A DNA stretch of 64,000 nucleotides from Viscum album (lineage: Eukaryota; Streptophyta; Magnoliopsida; Santalales; Viscaceae): positions 1,019,297,343-1,019,361,342 of the forward strand of contig OY728159.1 in assembly GCA_963277665.1 (NCBI GenBank), read 5' to 3'. The position numbers were made by a program, and so were the translations under genes. Under the pieces are notes generated by a model. The model was given only the letters and a program-made list of their open reading frames with translations, searched no databases and was not told the origin of the DNA. Below, piece by piece: positions 24,700 to 36,360 of the stretch (positions within the stretch are counted from its first letter, which is position 1; every line of letters starts with the position of its first letter).

Positions 24700-25850
24700 T
24701 AAACTATGTCTTTTTATAATGGTTTTAAAATAATAAATAGGGAAGATAAGGTAGGAATGCACCAAGAGGACAATATCCTTCCAAATCGGCAACCTAAAAT
24801 GTTTAAAATTAGAACTGATCTATTTATTTATGTGATGGCTTGGTTGATTCAAGGTATAAATAGTGGTGTAATCCTTGATATAGAAAAACTAGATCTACCA
24901 TAATGGAATATAAAGATAATGGATCATTTTATGAGACAACACCCTCCTAGGTTTATTGAATCTTATGATGTAGAGGTAGTTGAGGGTTGGATTAAATCTA
25001 TAGAAAAGATATTTTATGTCATGGGTTTCTTTGTGCACCAAAAGGTGACTCATTGTATTTACCATTTTAAATGTTAAGATAACCAGTGGTGTTCAATGGT
25101 CAAGATTTTCATATATAGGTAAGTTATTGATTCCTTGTAATGGGATGAATTTAAGAATATTTTCCTTAGGAAATATTTTCCTAAGGTTGTTCGACTTAGA
25201 ATGGATAAAAATTCTTGTAATTTAAAACAGGATCAGGAATATTCAATGGTCACATATGAAGAAAACATCACCCACCAAGAAAGGTATACACTAATGTTTT
25301 TTCAGTATCTTGATTGAAAAATTAATTTGTTTTACTTAGGATTACATCTATGATATTGAACGGTATTCAATTCTCATTAATTTAAAATTTAGGATAAAAT
25401 TTTTCAATGTGTCGAGAAGGTGGGAATGGAGTTTTAAAAAAATAAGGTGTTTGATGGAAACATGTAAAAAAAGAGTTCCAGGTAGAGGGAAATGATAAAT
25501 AATCCTTTAGCTAAATATAAAGGTAAAAAAATCAAGTTTATGGTTTGTGTGTTAGGTGTGGTAAAAAGAACTCGAGAAATTCCTTATAAAATAGAGGAAG
25601 TGCTTATGAATTAGAAATTTGGGGCATATAGATTGTGATTATAATAGAAATGGTCTTGGTAGTGAAAAGTCCAATTTTGATAAGTAGGTAGTAAAGTGTT
25701 TTAAATGTAGTGATATGGGTCATTATGAATTTGAGTTTTCGAAGAAGAGTAGGAATAATGGGAAGAAGATAGAATATAATCATAAGGGTGTGGTGAAATC
25801 CTTTGAAACAAATTCAGCAGATTTTGGGTCATCAAATGAAGTGTAAAATG
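24700..25850 (+). pseudogene. gag: Gypsy-old gag remnant
   Basis: Structural protein of the virus-like particle. From about 24930 one frame reads MRQHPPRFIESYDVE, then WIKSIEKIFYVMGF, which fits the chromovirus gag start (PPxFxG, W(L)xxIExIF). Further on FKNIFLRKYFPKVVR (about 25150) fits F-E-F-(K)YFP. A zinc knuckle follows at about 25696-25740: CFKC, SDMG, H, then F where the final Cys belongs; a weaker CxxC remnant lies at about 25553. Frames change often and stops are numerous. Confidence 0.7.
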
Positions 25851-25854
25851 TATA

Positions 25855-26000
25855 TTACTTGTTTATTATGATTATTCTTTTGATTTGTTAGTTTTTGGGT
25901 CTATACATTCTTTAATTTATAGTAAATTTTTTTTGTAAATTGGAAATTTCACCTCAATAAATGAAGCTAAAACTAATGGTAAAAACAACTTAAGGAATTA
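25855..26000 (+). pseudogene. pr: Gypsy-old protease remnant
   Basis: At about 25887 the frame DLLVFGSIHSLIYSKF aligns with the aspartic protease block (L-V-D-S-G-S-T-H-S-F-I in this family) with the catalytic Asp-Ser replaced by Phe-Gly alignment residues. It is placed between the zinc knuckle and RT as expected. Confidence 0.5.
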
Positions 26001-26429
26001 TAAAGGTAAAAATAAATAATAAAAGCCTTTATGTTTTTTATATATAAATACTTTACCTAAAAAACTTTTTTCCCTTATACTAGTAGAGTTTGATTTTATT
26101 CTAGGTATGTATGGTCTCTATGTTTACCATTATATGAAATATTTTAGAGCTAATGATTTTTTTTCTCAAAAATAGTTTCAGTTTATATACAATAAAGAAT
26201 CTATGTTTTTGATAACATATGAATAAGATGAGAAACTATTTAGTGATGGAAATGAAATATATCTTGCACATATTGTTAAAAATAAGGGAACTATAAATAT
26301 TAATAATGTGTAACTAGTAAAATAATATGTGAATTTTTTCATGTTGAGTTGTTTGGATATATTCTTAATCAGCATGTTGAATTTATTATTGACTTATTTC
26401 CAAATGCTAAGAAAATTTCAAAACTCCCA

Positions 26430-27060
26430 CATTTAATGGATCAAGTAGAATTTATGGATCTGAAAAAGTAACTACATTATTTTCTTGATAAAGGTTTCAT
26501 TTTTCCTATAACTTCACCATAGGGTGATTCTATTTTTTATTATAAAAAGAAGGATGGTTCCATGAGGACTTTCATCGATTATAGATCTTTGAGTAACATT
26601 ACTATTAAAAATAAGTATATGTTGGATCATATGGATGAAATTTTTTATTAGCCCTAGGGAGATCAGTATTTTTTTAAGGTTGACCTAAGTTTTGGGTACC
26701 ATCAGCTGAAGGTGAGGTAGGATAACATTATGAAAATAGATTTTTTGACTAGATACATGCATTATGAGTTTGTGGTTATACCATTTATATTCGAAAACTC
26801 CCCATCTATATTTATGGATCTTATGAGAATATTTTTTCATAAATCTTTGAATAACTTTTTGGTTGTTTTTATTAATGATATCTTTATTTGTTCAAAAGTT
26901 GATGAGGATTATGAAAAAACTAATCATTTATCTACAAACCCTAAAAGATAAAGAGTTATATAAAAAATTTAGAAAATGTGATTTTTGGTTACAATAGATT
27001 TTATTCCTTGGACGCATCATAAATAAATATGGAATAACAGTTGATCTTGTTAAAACTAAA
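26430..27060 (+). pseudogene. rt: Gypsy-old reverse transcriptase remnant
   Basis: DKGFIFPITSP and KKKDGSMRTFIDYRSLSN (26490-26610) match the GFIRPS-SPWG and KKKDGS-R-CIDYR-LN blocks. KVDLSFGYHQLKV (about 26678) matches the catalytic-Asp block [18 protein letters not shown] and FVVFINDIFIC (26760-26890) match YEF-VMPFG and the FIDDIL catalytic loop, where the first Asp has become Asn. The tryptophan of SPWG has become a TAG stop here too (near 26521). Not functional. Confidence 0.8.
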
Positions 27061-27239
27061 TTTTTTTATTAATGTCTAGTACCTACAAATGTACTAATAT
27101 TCATAGTTTTCTTTGATTAGTAGTTAATTACTAATTATTTTTTGAAAAAAAAACATAGTTATTTGGACCATTAACTAACTTAAAATGAAAGAGAGTTAGG
27201 TTCATCTAGATAAAATAATGTGATGAATGTTTCCAAGAA

Positions 27240-27700
27240 TTTAAAATAACATTATTGAATGAACCAATTTTGGATATGACCCGCATAAATAGTGAATTTT
27301 TCATCTATATTGATGCTTCATTAAAAGGACTTGGTTGTATCTTGATGCAGAATGATCAGGTAATTTCTTATGCTTCACCAAAGCTGAAACCTAATGAGTT
27401 TAATTATCTTAAACATTATCTAGAATTTTCTTCATTTGTTTTTTATTTGAAAATATTTAGTCATAATTTATATGTATCCAAGTTTAAAATATATATTGAT
27501 CATAAAATTTTTATGTATATATTCAATAAAAAAATATTTTAACATGAGGTAGTGAATATAGTAGGAATTGATAAAGTATTATGAGTGAACTATTAATTAT
27601 CATCCTAGAAATGCAAACAAGGTAGTCGATGATCTGAGTCGAAAAAATAATGCTACATTAACCAGGCTACATTTGAATCATAACCCTTTGGTTAATGATT
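27240..27700 (+). pseudogene. rnh: Gypsy-old RNase H remnant
   Basis: The frame 27255-27542 has FFIYIDASLKGLGCILMQ, VISYASPKLKPNEFNY and HNLYVSKFKIYIDHK, corresponding to the D-AS--GLG-VL-Q, IAYAS--L---E-NY and Y-DHK-L-Y-F blocks of gypsy RNase H. After it, NANKVVDDLSRK (about 27606) matches the [12 protein letters not shown] end. The usual catalytic Glu block (DLEL) reads YLEF, and frameshifts follow. Confidence 0.8.
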
Positions 27701-27949
27701 TGATGAATTTTAGCCTATAATTTGTGGATAAAAAAATTCATATATTTTATTCTTGGTGTAAGTATAATCCTTATTAATATAAATAAATAAGAAATCATTG
27801 AATTAGGGTTATGTTTTAAATTAAAATGTAGAATATGTTAATAAGGGTAAGTTTCCATTTTTTAATATTGATAATGAATGTGTTTTATGATTTAGAGAAA
27901 TGTTATCTATGCCTTTTAATTCCTATTTAAAGAATGAATTGTTGATAGA

Positions 27950-28780
27950 AGCTCATAGTTCTACATTTAATATTTATCCTAACAGTACTAAAATGGACAG
28001 AGACCGTTGGGAGTATTACTGGTGATATGGAAGGAAAATAGATATTTATAAATTTACAATGAAATTTTTTACTTTTCAGTATGATAAATAAGGATTAAAA
28101 TTACCAAAGAGTGTTATTTATACTTTCCTATTTCCAGAGTGGAAATAGTAAAATATATCCTTGGATTTATTGCTATTATGTCCAAGGATATCATGAGGTA
28201 ATAATAAAATTTGTGTTACGATTGATCGACTAAGTCTTTGAATTTCCTTATTATTTGAGATACTATGTCATTAAATCAACCTTATAGATTGTTCCTCGTG
28301 GTGATATTCATGTTACATAGAGTTCTTATCATTATTATATCTTATCATGATCCCAGCTTCACCTCTAATTTTTAGAAAGGACTTCAAAATTCATTAGGTA
28401 CTGAATTAAATTTCAGTACAAATTTTCATACACAATTTGATGGATAGTACAAGAAAATGATTCAGACCTTTTAAGACATGGTTTGTTATTTTTCAATGTA
28501 TTTCCAAGTAATTTGGGATTAGTATATTTAATTGGTTGAGTTTTCTTATAAAAACACTTTTCATTCCAATATACATATGAAACCTTTTCAAGTATTATTT
28601 TGAAAGCGGTGTCAGACTATGGATTATTGGTATGGAGTAGGAGAAAGGAATTTGATGGAGATTTAGTAGGTAGAGTGAGTGTTTGATAAAATAAATATGA
28701 TTTAACAACACCTAAGAACATCTCAATAAGGGAAGAAAATTTATTCAGATGACTAGAGGAAAGATATTTCTTTCAAGGTA
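27950..28780 (+). pseudogene. int: Gypsy-old integrase remnant
   Basis: The order after RNase H is as expected for Ty3/gypsy. STKMDRDRWEYYW (about 27985) matches HPGSTKMYRDLRRYYWW of the HHCC region. Further fragments such as FSTNFHTQFDG (about 28415), for the FHPQTDGQ block, and VEFSYKNTFHSNI (about 28537), for [12 protein letters not shown], mark the catalytic core. Most catalytic residues and the HHCC ligands are not recoverable. Confidence 0.65.
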
Positions 28781-28879
28781 GGTAATGATGTTTTTCTTAA
28801 ATTATCTACATGGAAAAGTGTTATGAATTTTGGTAAAAAGGGGTAGATAAGTTAATGGTTCATTATACTATGTGAAATC

Positions 28880-29217
28880 TTGGTGAAATATGGATCAGTG
28901 TCATATAAAGTATCCTTGACTCTAATTTTATCTTATGTACATAATGTATTTCTTGTTTTGATGTTAATAAAATATGTGTCGGTTTCATCTAATGTTTCGA
29001 TCCCTAAAGTAGTTCAGTTAGAAAAGAACCTTTCTTATGAGGAACAGCCTATTCAGATTATTAATTGTATAGATCTAGTATTATAAAACATGTTAATTCA
29101 TCAAGTTATGGTTTTGTGGAAAAACCATATTGTTGAATAATTAACATGGGAATCTAAAAATGCTATGAGGGAAAAATATTCCCACTTATTTAATAAGTGG
29201 ATTAAATTTCAAGGATG
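28880..29217 (+). pseudogene. Gypsy-old chromodomain-like C-terminus
   Basis: The frame 28880-29086 ends with LEKNLSYEEQPIQIIN, matching L(E)-DL-YEE-P--ILD of chromoviruses. A shifted frame continues VLWKNHIVE, LTWESKNAMREKYSHLF (about 29106-29192), matching V-W--H---E-TWE-E--M---YP-LF. This C-terminal chromodomain type occurs in Tekay/Del-like chromoviruses and is also present in Gypsy-young. Confidence 0.72.
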
Positions 29218-29224
29218 AATCTTT

Positions 29225-29235
29225 CAAAAGGGGGA
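29225..29235 (+). other. Gypsy-old polypurine tract
   Basis: CAAAAGGGGGA directly before TG of the 3' LTR. Confidence 0.75.
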
Positions 29236-30892
29236 TGAAGGTAAAAACCTAGTTAATGTTAAGATAAATAATTTTCATATGTTTATTAATTATATTTTAT
29301 ATATTTTTATTCATTATAATAATATTATGTAATTTAGTGGTCCAAAGGAAGAAAATTCTAACTAAATTAGGTTTTCATGTATTATATGGTTTTATTTAAA
29401 AACATTATTTCTAAATTATAGGATTTCTATTTGAAAAAAATTATTTCATTTTTGAATTCAACATATGATAGTTATCTTAGTTTTAATTTTTTTATGATTG
29501 TCTAAAAAGATTTTTTTCAATGAATAGGGAGAAATACTGATTTTTATTAAAAATTGTATTTTGAAGTATTTACAAAGTAAAATTATATTCTGTATTATAT
29601 TTAAAATTTCATTAATTCCTATTTATTAATAATATTACAATTATTGTTTAATAAATTAATTTTATTCTTTAATTTAGTAAAAAACCATTTTTATACAAAA
29701 ATGCATTTTTTTAAAACTATTTTTCATCGCTTTTTTCTTGTTTATTTTCAAATTAAATTTTTCAAATTATGTGAATTTAATATTTAAAAAATTATTCCAT
29801 ATTATAAATTTAGGGTTACAAATTTTTTAAATATTTCCCTTTTATTTTTACTCATCGTGAATAGTAATCCTAGTAATTTATGTTTCCATGGTAAAGGGTA
29901 AATTTGGTAATTAAGGTTAAAAATAACAATGATAAGAAAATAAAATGACCCTAACACTTACCATAATTTAATTGGATAATTATATATCATCTATAATCAT
30001 CCAAAAGTTTAATATATGGCCTTTTTTCTATTTATTCATGATTTTGACCTTTATATTATTTTATTTAAAGAAAAGTCATAAACATCATTCACTTTATTTT
30101 ATTATATCTAAATTTTTGATATAGGGATAAATATATGATATGTTAGATTTTAAATATTCAAAAGAAATAAATTTTTTTCATCAAGGTAATTAATTTCAAA
30201 TTTTTAGTAATAAAATAATTACCTTAAATACTTATGCAATACTAACACAATGCTTGTGCAAGTAGTGGAAAAATAAATATAATGATTTTAGAAACCCTAT
30301 AAATAAAAATATTTCATTGATTTATATTATCCCACAAACTTTTTATATAATTATAACATATTTTAGGTATTTTAAATTTTTATTTTTAATTCCATCTTTT
30401 CATAATGTTTTTAAATTCAAATTAAATGAATAGTGTCAAAATGTAATTAATGGTATTTTATGTTAATTAATGATTTGTTAAATACTTCAAAATTAATAAA
30501 AATATTAACATTAGTCAATCGAATGGTATATGGTTTACTACATCAACCATATTCTTTTTATTGTTCATTTTTCATTTTACAGAAACAATATTGAACCCTG
30601 AAGAGTAGAAAACGTTTTTATAGCGGTAATCATCAAATGGGTTATCGAGGAGTTAAAACAAATACATAATGGTATAAATATCACATTAAATTATCAAAAT
30701 TTTATTTAATAATATATTTTCCACCCATACTCATCATATATTCTAAATAAATAATTTTGGAGCCATTTGAACATGAAAATTAATTTATATTAATTTAATA
30801 CTTTATGTAATTCCTTCAATGCCCCACCCTTCACTTTTAAAAGGGAACCTCTTATCCTCTTTTCCTTGCACGTCAAAAGATTTTTGGCTTCT
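29236..30892 (+). repeat. Gypsy-old 3' LTR, first part
   Basis: Matches the first 1.65 kb of 20516-24578 up to the point where Gypsy-young is inserted, about 50 bp past the TATA equivalent. The last five bases CTTCT are the target duplication. Confidence 0.82.
30888..30892. repeat. Left target duplication of Gypsy-young
   Basis: CTTCT, identical to 42849-42853. Confidence 0.95.
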
Positions 30893-31647
30893 TGTAAAGA
30901 CCCGTAAATTTCAAGGAAATTTTTTTCTTAATTTTCTTTGGAATTTTACAAGAGCAGAGTTTCTGACGGCACCTGATTCCGAGGCCCGGTGTGCCCGGAA
31001 TCATTTTCCGAAGTTTGGCTCGGGTACGTTCGGTGAACGGACGAGCGGGTTTTTCTAACTTTTGAACTGATGCCCGGAATCGAATTCTGAGGGCACCGAT
31101 GAAATCGCAGCGCCGGTATTCGCTTAGAAATGCCTCTTCCGGAGTTGCGTTTGCTCGGGTGTGGTTTTTAATTTTCGGGCTTAAAGTTAAGAAATAAAAT
31201 AATTTTGCGACAACTTTATTTTATTTCACTTAAGCCACTTGGAAGCCACTTGAAGCCACTTAAAGGCGGCTTGAACTGAGTTGAACTGGATAGGATGCTA
31301 TCCAGAAATATCCTACCCCCTTGGTAGGATATTTGTGAGGTGGGGCCCGCACAATCCCCGCCGTTTCTTTCCGCTAAGAAACGCACCCGTGAAAACTCGT
31401 CTTAATGAAAGTCAACTGACGCGTTTTCTAAATTCTTAACAGACCATTTAATTGGGCTGTTTCTTTCGTGAATTAAATGGGCTGTTTCTTTCGTAAATTA
31501 AATGGCCTGTTTCTTTCATTGAATTAATTCAACGCATTAATTCAATCGTTTCTTAACCTGTTTTCGTGTGTTGGCATATTAATAAAATAAGACCAACCCA
31601 AAATCTTTTGAGAAGATTTGAGAGGATTCTTGTTTCTTCTTTTCCCT

Positions 31648-31679
<32 letters not shown>

Positions 31680-33276
31680 AGAACGCCGAACCCGGAAATC
31701 GACGACGCTTCCGTCCGAGACGTTCTTCCACGCTCCGATCTCCGATCACCGACCGTTTGAGGTGAGTGATGTCGGATTTTCCTCTCAAGTTCTTTTCTTT
31801 TGGTTTTAATCGAAACACAGATTTAAATATTAATAATTTAAATCTGTTGTTCTTGGTTCGTTGAGCTCGCCGACTCAACACCAGATTCCGCGACGACGCA
31901 ACGCCTCCCCGCGACGACGCTACGATCCCTCTCTTCCGCGACGATCTTTTCCGCGAAGAACGCCCGCGCGCAACGATCGACGAGGTAGGGATTTTATAAT
32001 TTTGGAATACCCCCTTTTTGTTATTCCCGTGAGCATTCTTTAAAAATTAAAGAACCGGAATCAAAAAAACAATTTTTATTTTATTAAAAATTGTTGGTTC
32101 ATGTGTTGAACATTCCATTAAATTTCCCCCGGTTGTTTATCTCTAACGCGGAGGGTGCGGGCCAAAGGAACACGGCCCGACGACCCTCTGATGTTCTTCG
32201 TTTTGGGATGTTTTAACGGACGACGACGGAACGTGCCGCAGTGGATGTTTGACGATCCCGCAGTAAAGAACGGACCCCGGGAGTAGCAATGGCGCAGACG
32301 GGAAGGCAAACGGGCCACCGGAGCGACGCCGGCGGCCCGCAAAAGCTGCCGGCGGCGCGGGTCGCCGGCGCGGCGGCGCCCCGGCGCGCCGCCGAACGAG
32401 CTCGCCGAGGCTTCAGCCGCGGCGGCGGCGGCCAACGGACCCGCGGCCGCGCGGGTCCGGTTCGCCCATGCGGGACGCGGCTCAGCCGCGTCCGCGGTTC
32501 GCCAGCGTGGCCCACGCGGGCCGCGACTTTCTCAGGCCGCGGGTCAACGCCCGCGGCGCTCGGCCGCTCGGCCGAGCCGAGCCAGGCCGGTCCGACTGGC
32601 CGGGCCGCGCCCTGGCCGGGCCGGACCGGTCCAACCGGGTCAGACCCGGGTCGGGTCGAACCGGTTCGGGCCGACCCAGGGGGGTCGGGCCGGGTCGGCC
32701 CGGGCCCGTACCCCCCTTCTTCGGACGTTTTCGTTCAAACGCCCGTAACTTGAGCTACGTGCCTCCAAACGACTCACTGTCAGCGGCAACGCGATCCTTG
32801 GATCGAGACGGTCGTTTCGGTATATCGCACTCAAGGTTTCGGAATACTTTGAGTTCGGCCAGGTTGGTTCGTACACGAGACCAACCGGGCCCTCGGAGCG
32901 GAAACGCTCATATCTTGAGCTACGGACGTCCGATTGACGTGACGTCAGCTTTGTTGAATTCTTATAAGTGAGACGGATCTTTTGGCATACTCCGCCCGAG
33001 GTTTGGATGCAGGTGGAGTGTGTTCGGGTTGGTTTTTCCTTAAAAACCAACCGGGCCCCTGGGACGAAAATGCCAATATCTCTCAGACCGGGCGTCCGAT
33101 TGACGCGCCGTCTGTGACGTTGAGTTCCTGTTGACGATACGGAACTTTTGGATACATCAACTTCGGACTTCGTGACAGTTGATGTATCAGCCTCTCGGCT
33201 CGTGGAGCGGACCCTCCCGAACGAGCTTGCTGTGTGCGGGAACCCTAGTGCTGGCTGCGACTGCTACTTCGACAGC

Positions 33277-33450
33277 GACGACCGTGCAGAGATCCTCCAT
33301 GGACTCCGACGACGACCGTGCAGAGATCCTCCGTGGACTGCGGCGACGACCGTGCAGAGATCCTCCGTGGACTGCGGCGACAATTGTGCAGAGATCCTCA
33401 GTGGACTGCGACGACTACTGCACTCAGCGATCCTCCGTGGATCAGTGCTA
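33277..33450 (+). repeat. Tandem repeat of about 34 bp in the Gypsy-young 5' LTR
   Basis: Units start at 33280, 33314, 33348 and 33379 with GAC(C/A)(G/A)TGCAGAGATCCTC then GTGGACT, period 34 then 31. It is present with the same copy number at about 41637-41790 in the 3' LTR. Confidence 0.85.
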
Positions 33451-33459
33451 CCGGTCCTG

Positions 33460-33830
33460 TGTGGCCCCGATCCTGTGTGGGTCCGATCATGCGTGGGTCA
33501 GCGCTCAGCGGTTCTGTGTGAGCCAGCGCCTACAGGTCCTGCGTGGGCCCGGTCCTGTGTGGGCTCAATCCTGTGTGGGTCCGATCCTGTGTGGGTCACT
33601 GCAAGGTTAGTACCTATCGATCCTTCGTGGGTCTGACGACTTAGATGGTTCAGTGATCATCTTTATCGTCATCCGAAGAAGTATACATGTGTGAGCTGAA
33701 TCTTGTGTTTCTCTCCTTTGTGGATTGTGTTGAGCTATCCTGTGTGGATTTACTATTTACTCTCCTTTGTGGATTGTGTTGTTCTATCCTGCGTGGGTAT
33801 GCGTTTTGCTTTCCTGTGTGGACTGGGTTG
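33460..33830 (+). repeat. TCCTGTGTGG-type short repeats in the Gypsy-young 5' LTR
   Basis: About ten units built on GATCCTGTGTGGGTCC at 16-bp spacing up to 33600, then looser TCCTTTGTGGATTGTGTTG units to about 33830. They produce spurious frames rich in CGSDP/VWVRSCV. The equivalent region is 41812-42190. Confidence 0.75.
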
Positions 33831-34494
33831 TGCTAGGGCTCGGACGTTGGAGTCGATCGGGGAATTGATGACTTAGGTATATGTATGGGCATATACCTAA
33901 GCCGTGTCAGATGTTACTTCGTGATTGTATCTCTTCTTCGTGACTTATCCTTTGTGGATTTCGGGAGACCTTGAGGGGTCTCGGGGTCCCTACTGAGTAG
34001 CTTATACTCACCCCTACACGGGCTATGCCCGCACTTCGTGGTGTTGGTTGCAGACGACGGACAGCGCTGATCGTGGAGGGGGCGTGCGGAGCAGGACAGT
34101 ACCTGGAGGTGGACCACTGGGCGGGACGTACTCGGAGCGGTTAGGTGGACCCGAGGAGCAGTGGAGGCTATCTGTACCCACCCTTCAGGTGGGACTTCCA
34201 GAGGACGGCTCGACGCTGCAGTTTTTCCTTTCAGTTGCTGTTTTTCCTTTCAGTTGTACTTTACAGTTGGGCTTGTATTTCCGGCCCCTTTTTACTTTCA
34301 GCACAGCTTTTACAGTTTTTACATAGTGTTTACTTTTCCGCTTGCTTACTCTGTGGTGCTTGTTTACTTTTCAAAGGCAATGCCTTCCCTTTTTGTTGGG
34401 ATTTACGCCTTGGTGCTAGTCGCCAGCCCCTGGCCTATGGAAGGCGGGCTTGGGGTAGTCACGGCACGGGCCCCGAGGGCGGGTCGTGACAAAT

Positions 34495-34505
34495 TGGTAT
34501 CAGAG
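34495..34505 (+). other. Gypsy-young primer binding site
   Basis: TGGTATCAGAG, a perfect match to the complement of the tRNA-iMet 3' end, three bases after the LTR. Confidence 0.95.
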
Positions 34506-34767
34506 GTGGTCGGTTCTACCGCAGACTCTGATCTTTTTTTTCTATGTGAAGCAATATTGTTTAGCGTATTGAGTGTGGTTATCAGTCCAGGGAGTCCAGT
34601 GTTGGTGCGGCGGCCGACGTATCCATACACCAGGACCCTGACTCTGATTCCCGACTTAATGCACGAAAACATTGATTGCATGTGTGTTTCAAGTTTTCTT
34701 TGTGATTACTTGTGTCAGCTCACCAGGTATACTATTCTGACCGTGGCATAATTGTTTCCTTTTCAGG

Positions 34768-35967
34768 ATGGCACGACGACAGCAGCCAGCTAGGGTTCCT
34801 AGAGTAGTGCGCGACGACAACCCGCCGAGCGACGAGGCCTCGGTACAGGGCCCATTGACAGCAGAGGCACCGGCGGTACCTTTACCCGCCGAGCCCCCAA
34901 TGCTTCCAGCACTGGCAGCTGACGACGCACGACGCCTTGGAGCTCTGCACGAGTTCCAGCGCCAGCGACCACCCAGGTTCCGTGGGGAGTCGGACCCCCA
35001 GGCAGCCGAGGACTGGCTGGAGGCGGTCGTCCGAGTTTTCAGGCTAGTGAGGACACCAGCAAACCTCATGGTGATCCTCGCGGCGAGCCTTCTACACGCA
35101 GCTGACGGACGCTGGTGGAGCCTGATGCTCCAGGTACACGATGAGGCCACCCTCATATGGACGGACTTCGAGAGCCTCTTCCGCTCAGAGTTCGTCCCGG
35201 ACACCCTCCGTGCGGTGCGCATGCAGGAGCTTCGTCAGTTGCGGCAGGGCAGCTTGACGGTCGCTCAGTACGCAGCGAGGTTCACCGACCTATCTCGCTA
35301 CTCGACAGACATGGTACGGGACCCCTTCTTCCGGGCCTGGACCTTCGAGCATGGATTGAGACACGAGATCAGGGCATCGCTGATCTCCCTCAGCATCCCA
35401 ACCCAGGATGGAGTACTGGAGCGAGCCCTCCTGATTGAGAGCTTCCTGGCTGAGTCCACAGCGAGACCCACCGCAGGGCGGCAGATAGTGGAGTCTTCGG
35501 CAGCTGGTAACCGGCGGATGACTTAGGGTTCCAGGCAGACCAGGCCTTCCGGCAGACGACCCCGGGACACTGGCTCAGCGGTGCGGGGCACACAGCGCGG
35601 AGCCAGCCTTCCGAGAGGCAGACAGTGCTACGAGTGCGGCGGGCAGGGCCACATGGCTCGTGACTGCCCGACCCGTTGTACCGAGGGGCAGCAGACGGTG
35701 GAGGGACCACCTAGGCAGAGGCAGAGGGTCGACCGTGGCGGTCCGCAGGGAGGAGGTGGACGAGGCAGAGGAGCTGGCCGAGCAGCAGGTGGTGGGAGAC
35801 GCTTTGAGGCTCTGCCACCACCACCACCAGGAGGCCCGCCCCGACCACAGGGAGCTGGCGGGCAGAGACAGGCTCAGCTCCAGGCAGCGGAGGCCTACGA
35901 CCACGGTGCGCCAGAGATGATTCCAGGTACGATCTGTGTCTATTCCACCCTTGCTGCAGTTCTGATA
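34768..35967 (+). pseudogene. gag: Gypsy-young gag (one in-frame TAG)
   Basis: First part of the polyprotein; forms the particle and binds RNA. The start ATG at 34768 is the first in the frame, 262 bp after the PBS. Residues 50-240 form the retrotransposon gag domain: FQRQRPPRFRGE, then AEDWLEAVVRVF, FRSEFVPDTLRAVRMQEL and LTVAQYAARFTDLSRY. A CCHC knuckle CYECGGQGHMARDC is at residues 287-300 (35626-35667), followed by a Gly/Arg/Pro-rich linker. Codon 253 (35524-35526) is TAG; the downstream sequence continues in the same frame without a break, so this is a single point change and not a programmed boundary. Confidence 0.93.
35524..35526 (+). other. In-frame TAG in gag (codon 253)
   Basis: Reads ACT TAG GGT. 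A C-to-T change from CAG (a CHG site on the plus strand) would explain it. Flanking frame is open for more than 250 codons on each side. Confidence 0.85.
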
Positions 35968-36360
35968 GACACAGGAGCGAGTCACTCTTTCATAGCCACT
36001 GCCCTTGTTCGGAGCTCGGAGATTCCGACAGAGCCGTTGGCTCGATCCTTACAGCTAGAGACTCCTACGGGAGCAGACTCGACGATTACGCACTGGTTCC
36101 GGCAGTGTGAGCTTACTCTAGGAGGCGAGAGCTTCGGCTGGGATCTTCTTGTAGTGGCGTCGAGGCCTTACGACGTCATCTTGGGCATGGATTGGTTATC
36201 TACGGTCCATGCTCAGATTGACTGCATTAGGCGCAAGGTGCGATGTGTGCGCACCGACTGGAGCAGGTTCACCTTCACCGGCGAGAAGGGAGCCTTAGCA
36301 GCACAGGATGGACTCACACAGAGGAGAGGTCAGCCCATCACTCATCAGTTGGCTAGCCTC
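35968..36360 (+). pseudogene. pr: Gypsy-young protease region
   Basis: Aspartic protease that cleaves the polyprotein. The catalytic motif DTGASHSF starts at Asp 401 (35968). The flap and C-terminal block GWDLLVVASRPYDVILGMDWL follow at about residues 455-480. The domain itself is intact, but it lies downstream of the codon-253 stop, so translation would need readthrough. Confidence 0.92.

Larger units (their letters stand above)
30893..34491 (+). repeat. Gypsy-young 5' LTR
   Basis: 3599 bp, TG..CA ends. It contains, in order, three AAGCCACTT-like words (31230-31265), three 24-bp ATTAAATGGGCTGTTTCTTTCGT-like units (31447-31520), four 9-bp GAAGAACGC units (31657-31688), a GC-rich tract (32290-32720) rich in CGGGTCGG, a tandem repeat of about 34 bp (33277-33450), and 16-bp GATCCTGTGTGGGTCC-like units (33460-33600). 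Many open frames cross the GC-rich part on both strands; none resembles a protein and the 3' LTR breaks them differently. Confidence 0.97.

Noticed and set aside
32118..33636. Many overlapping open frames on both strands in the GC-rich Gypsy-young LTR, and their copies near 40527-42056
   Set aside because: GC-rich sequence lacks stop codons; both strands and all frames are open, and the two LTRs differ by indels that shift them.
34048..34751. Open frames of 92-196 codons over the LTR end and leader
   Set aside because: Overlapping frames in LTR/leader sequence that precedes the real gag start; no domain and not conserved in frame between LTRs.
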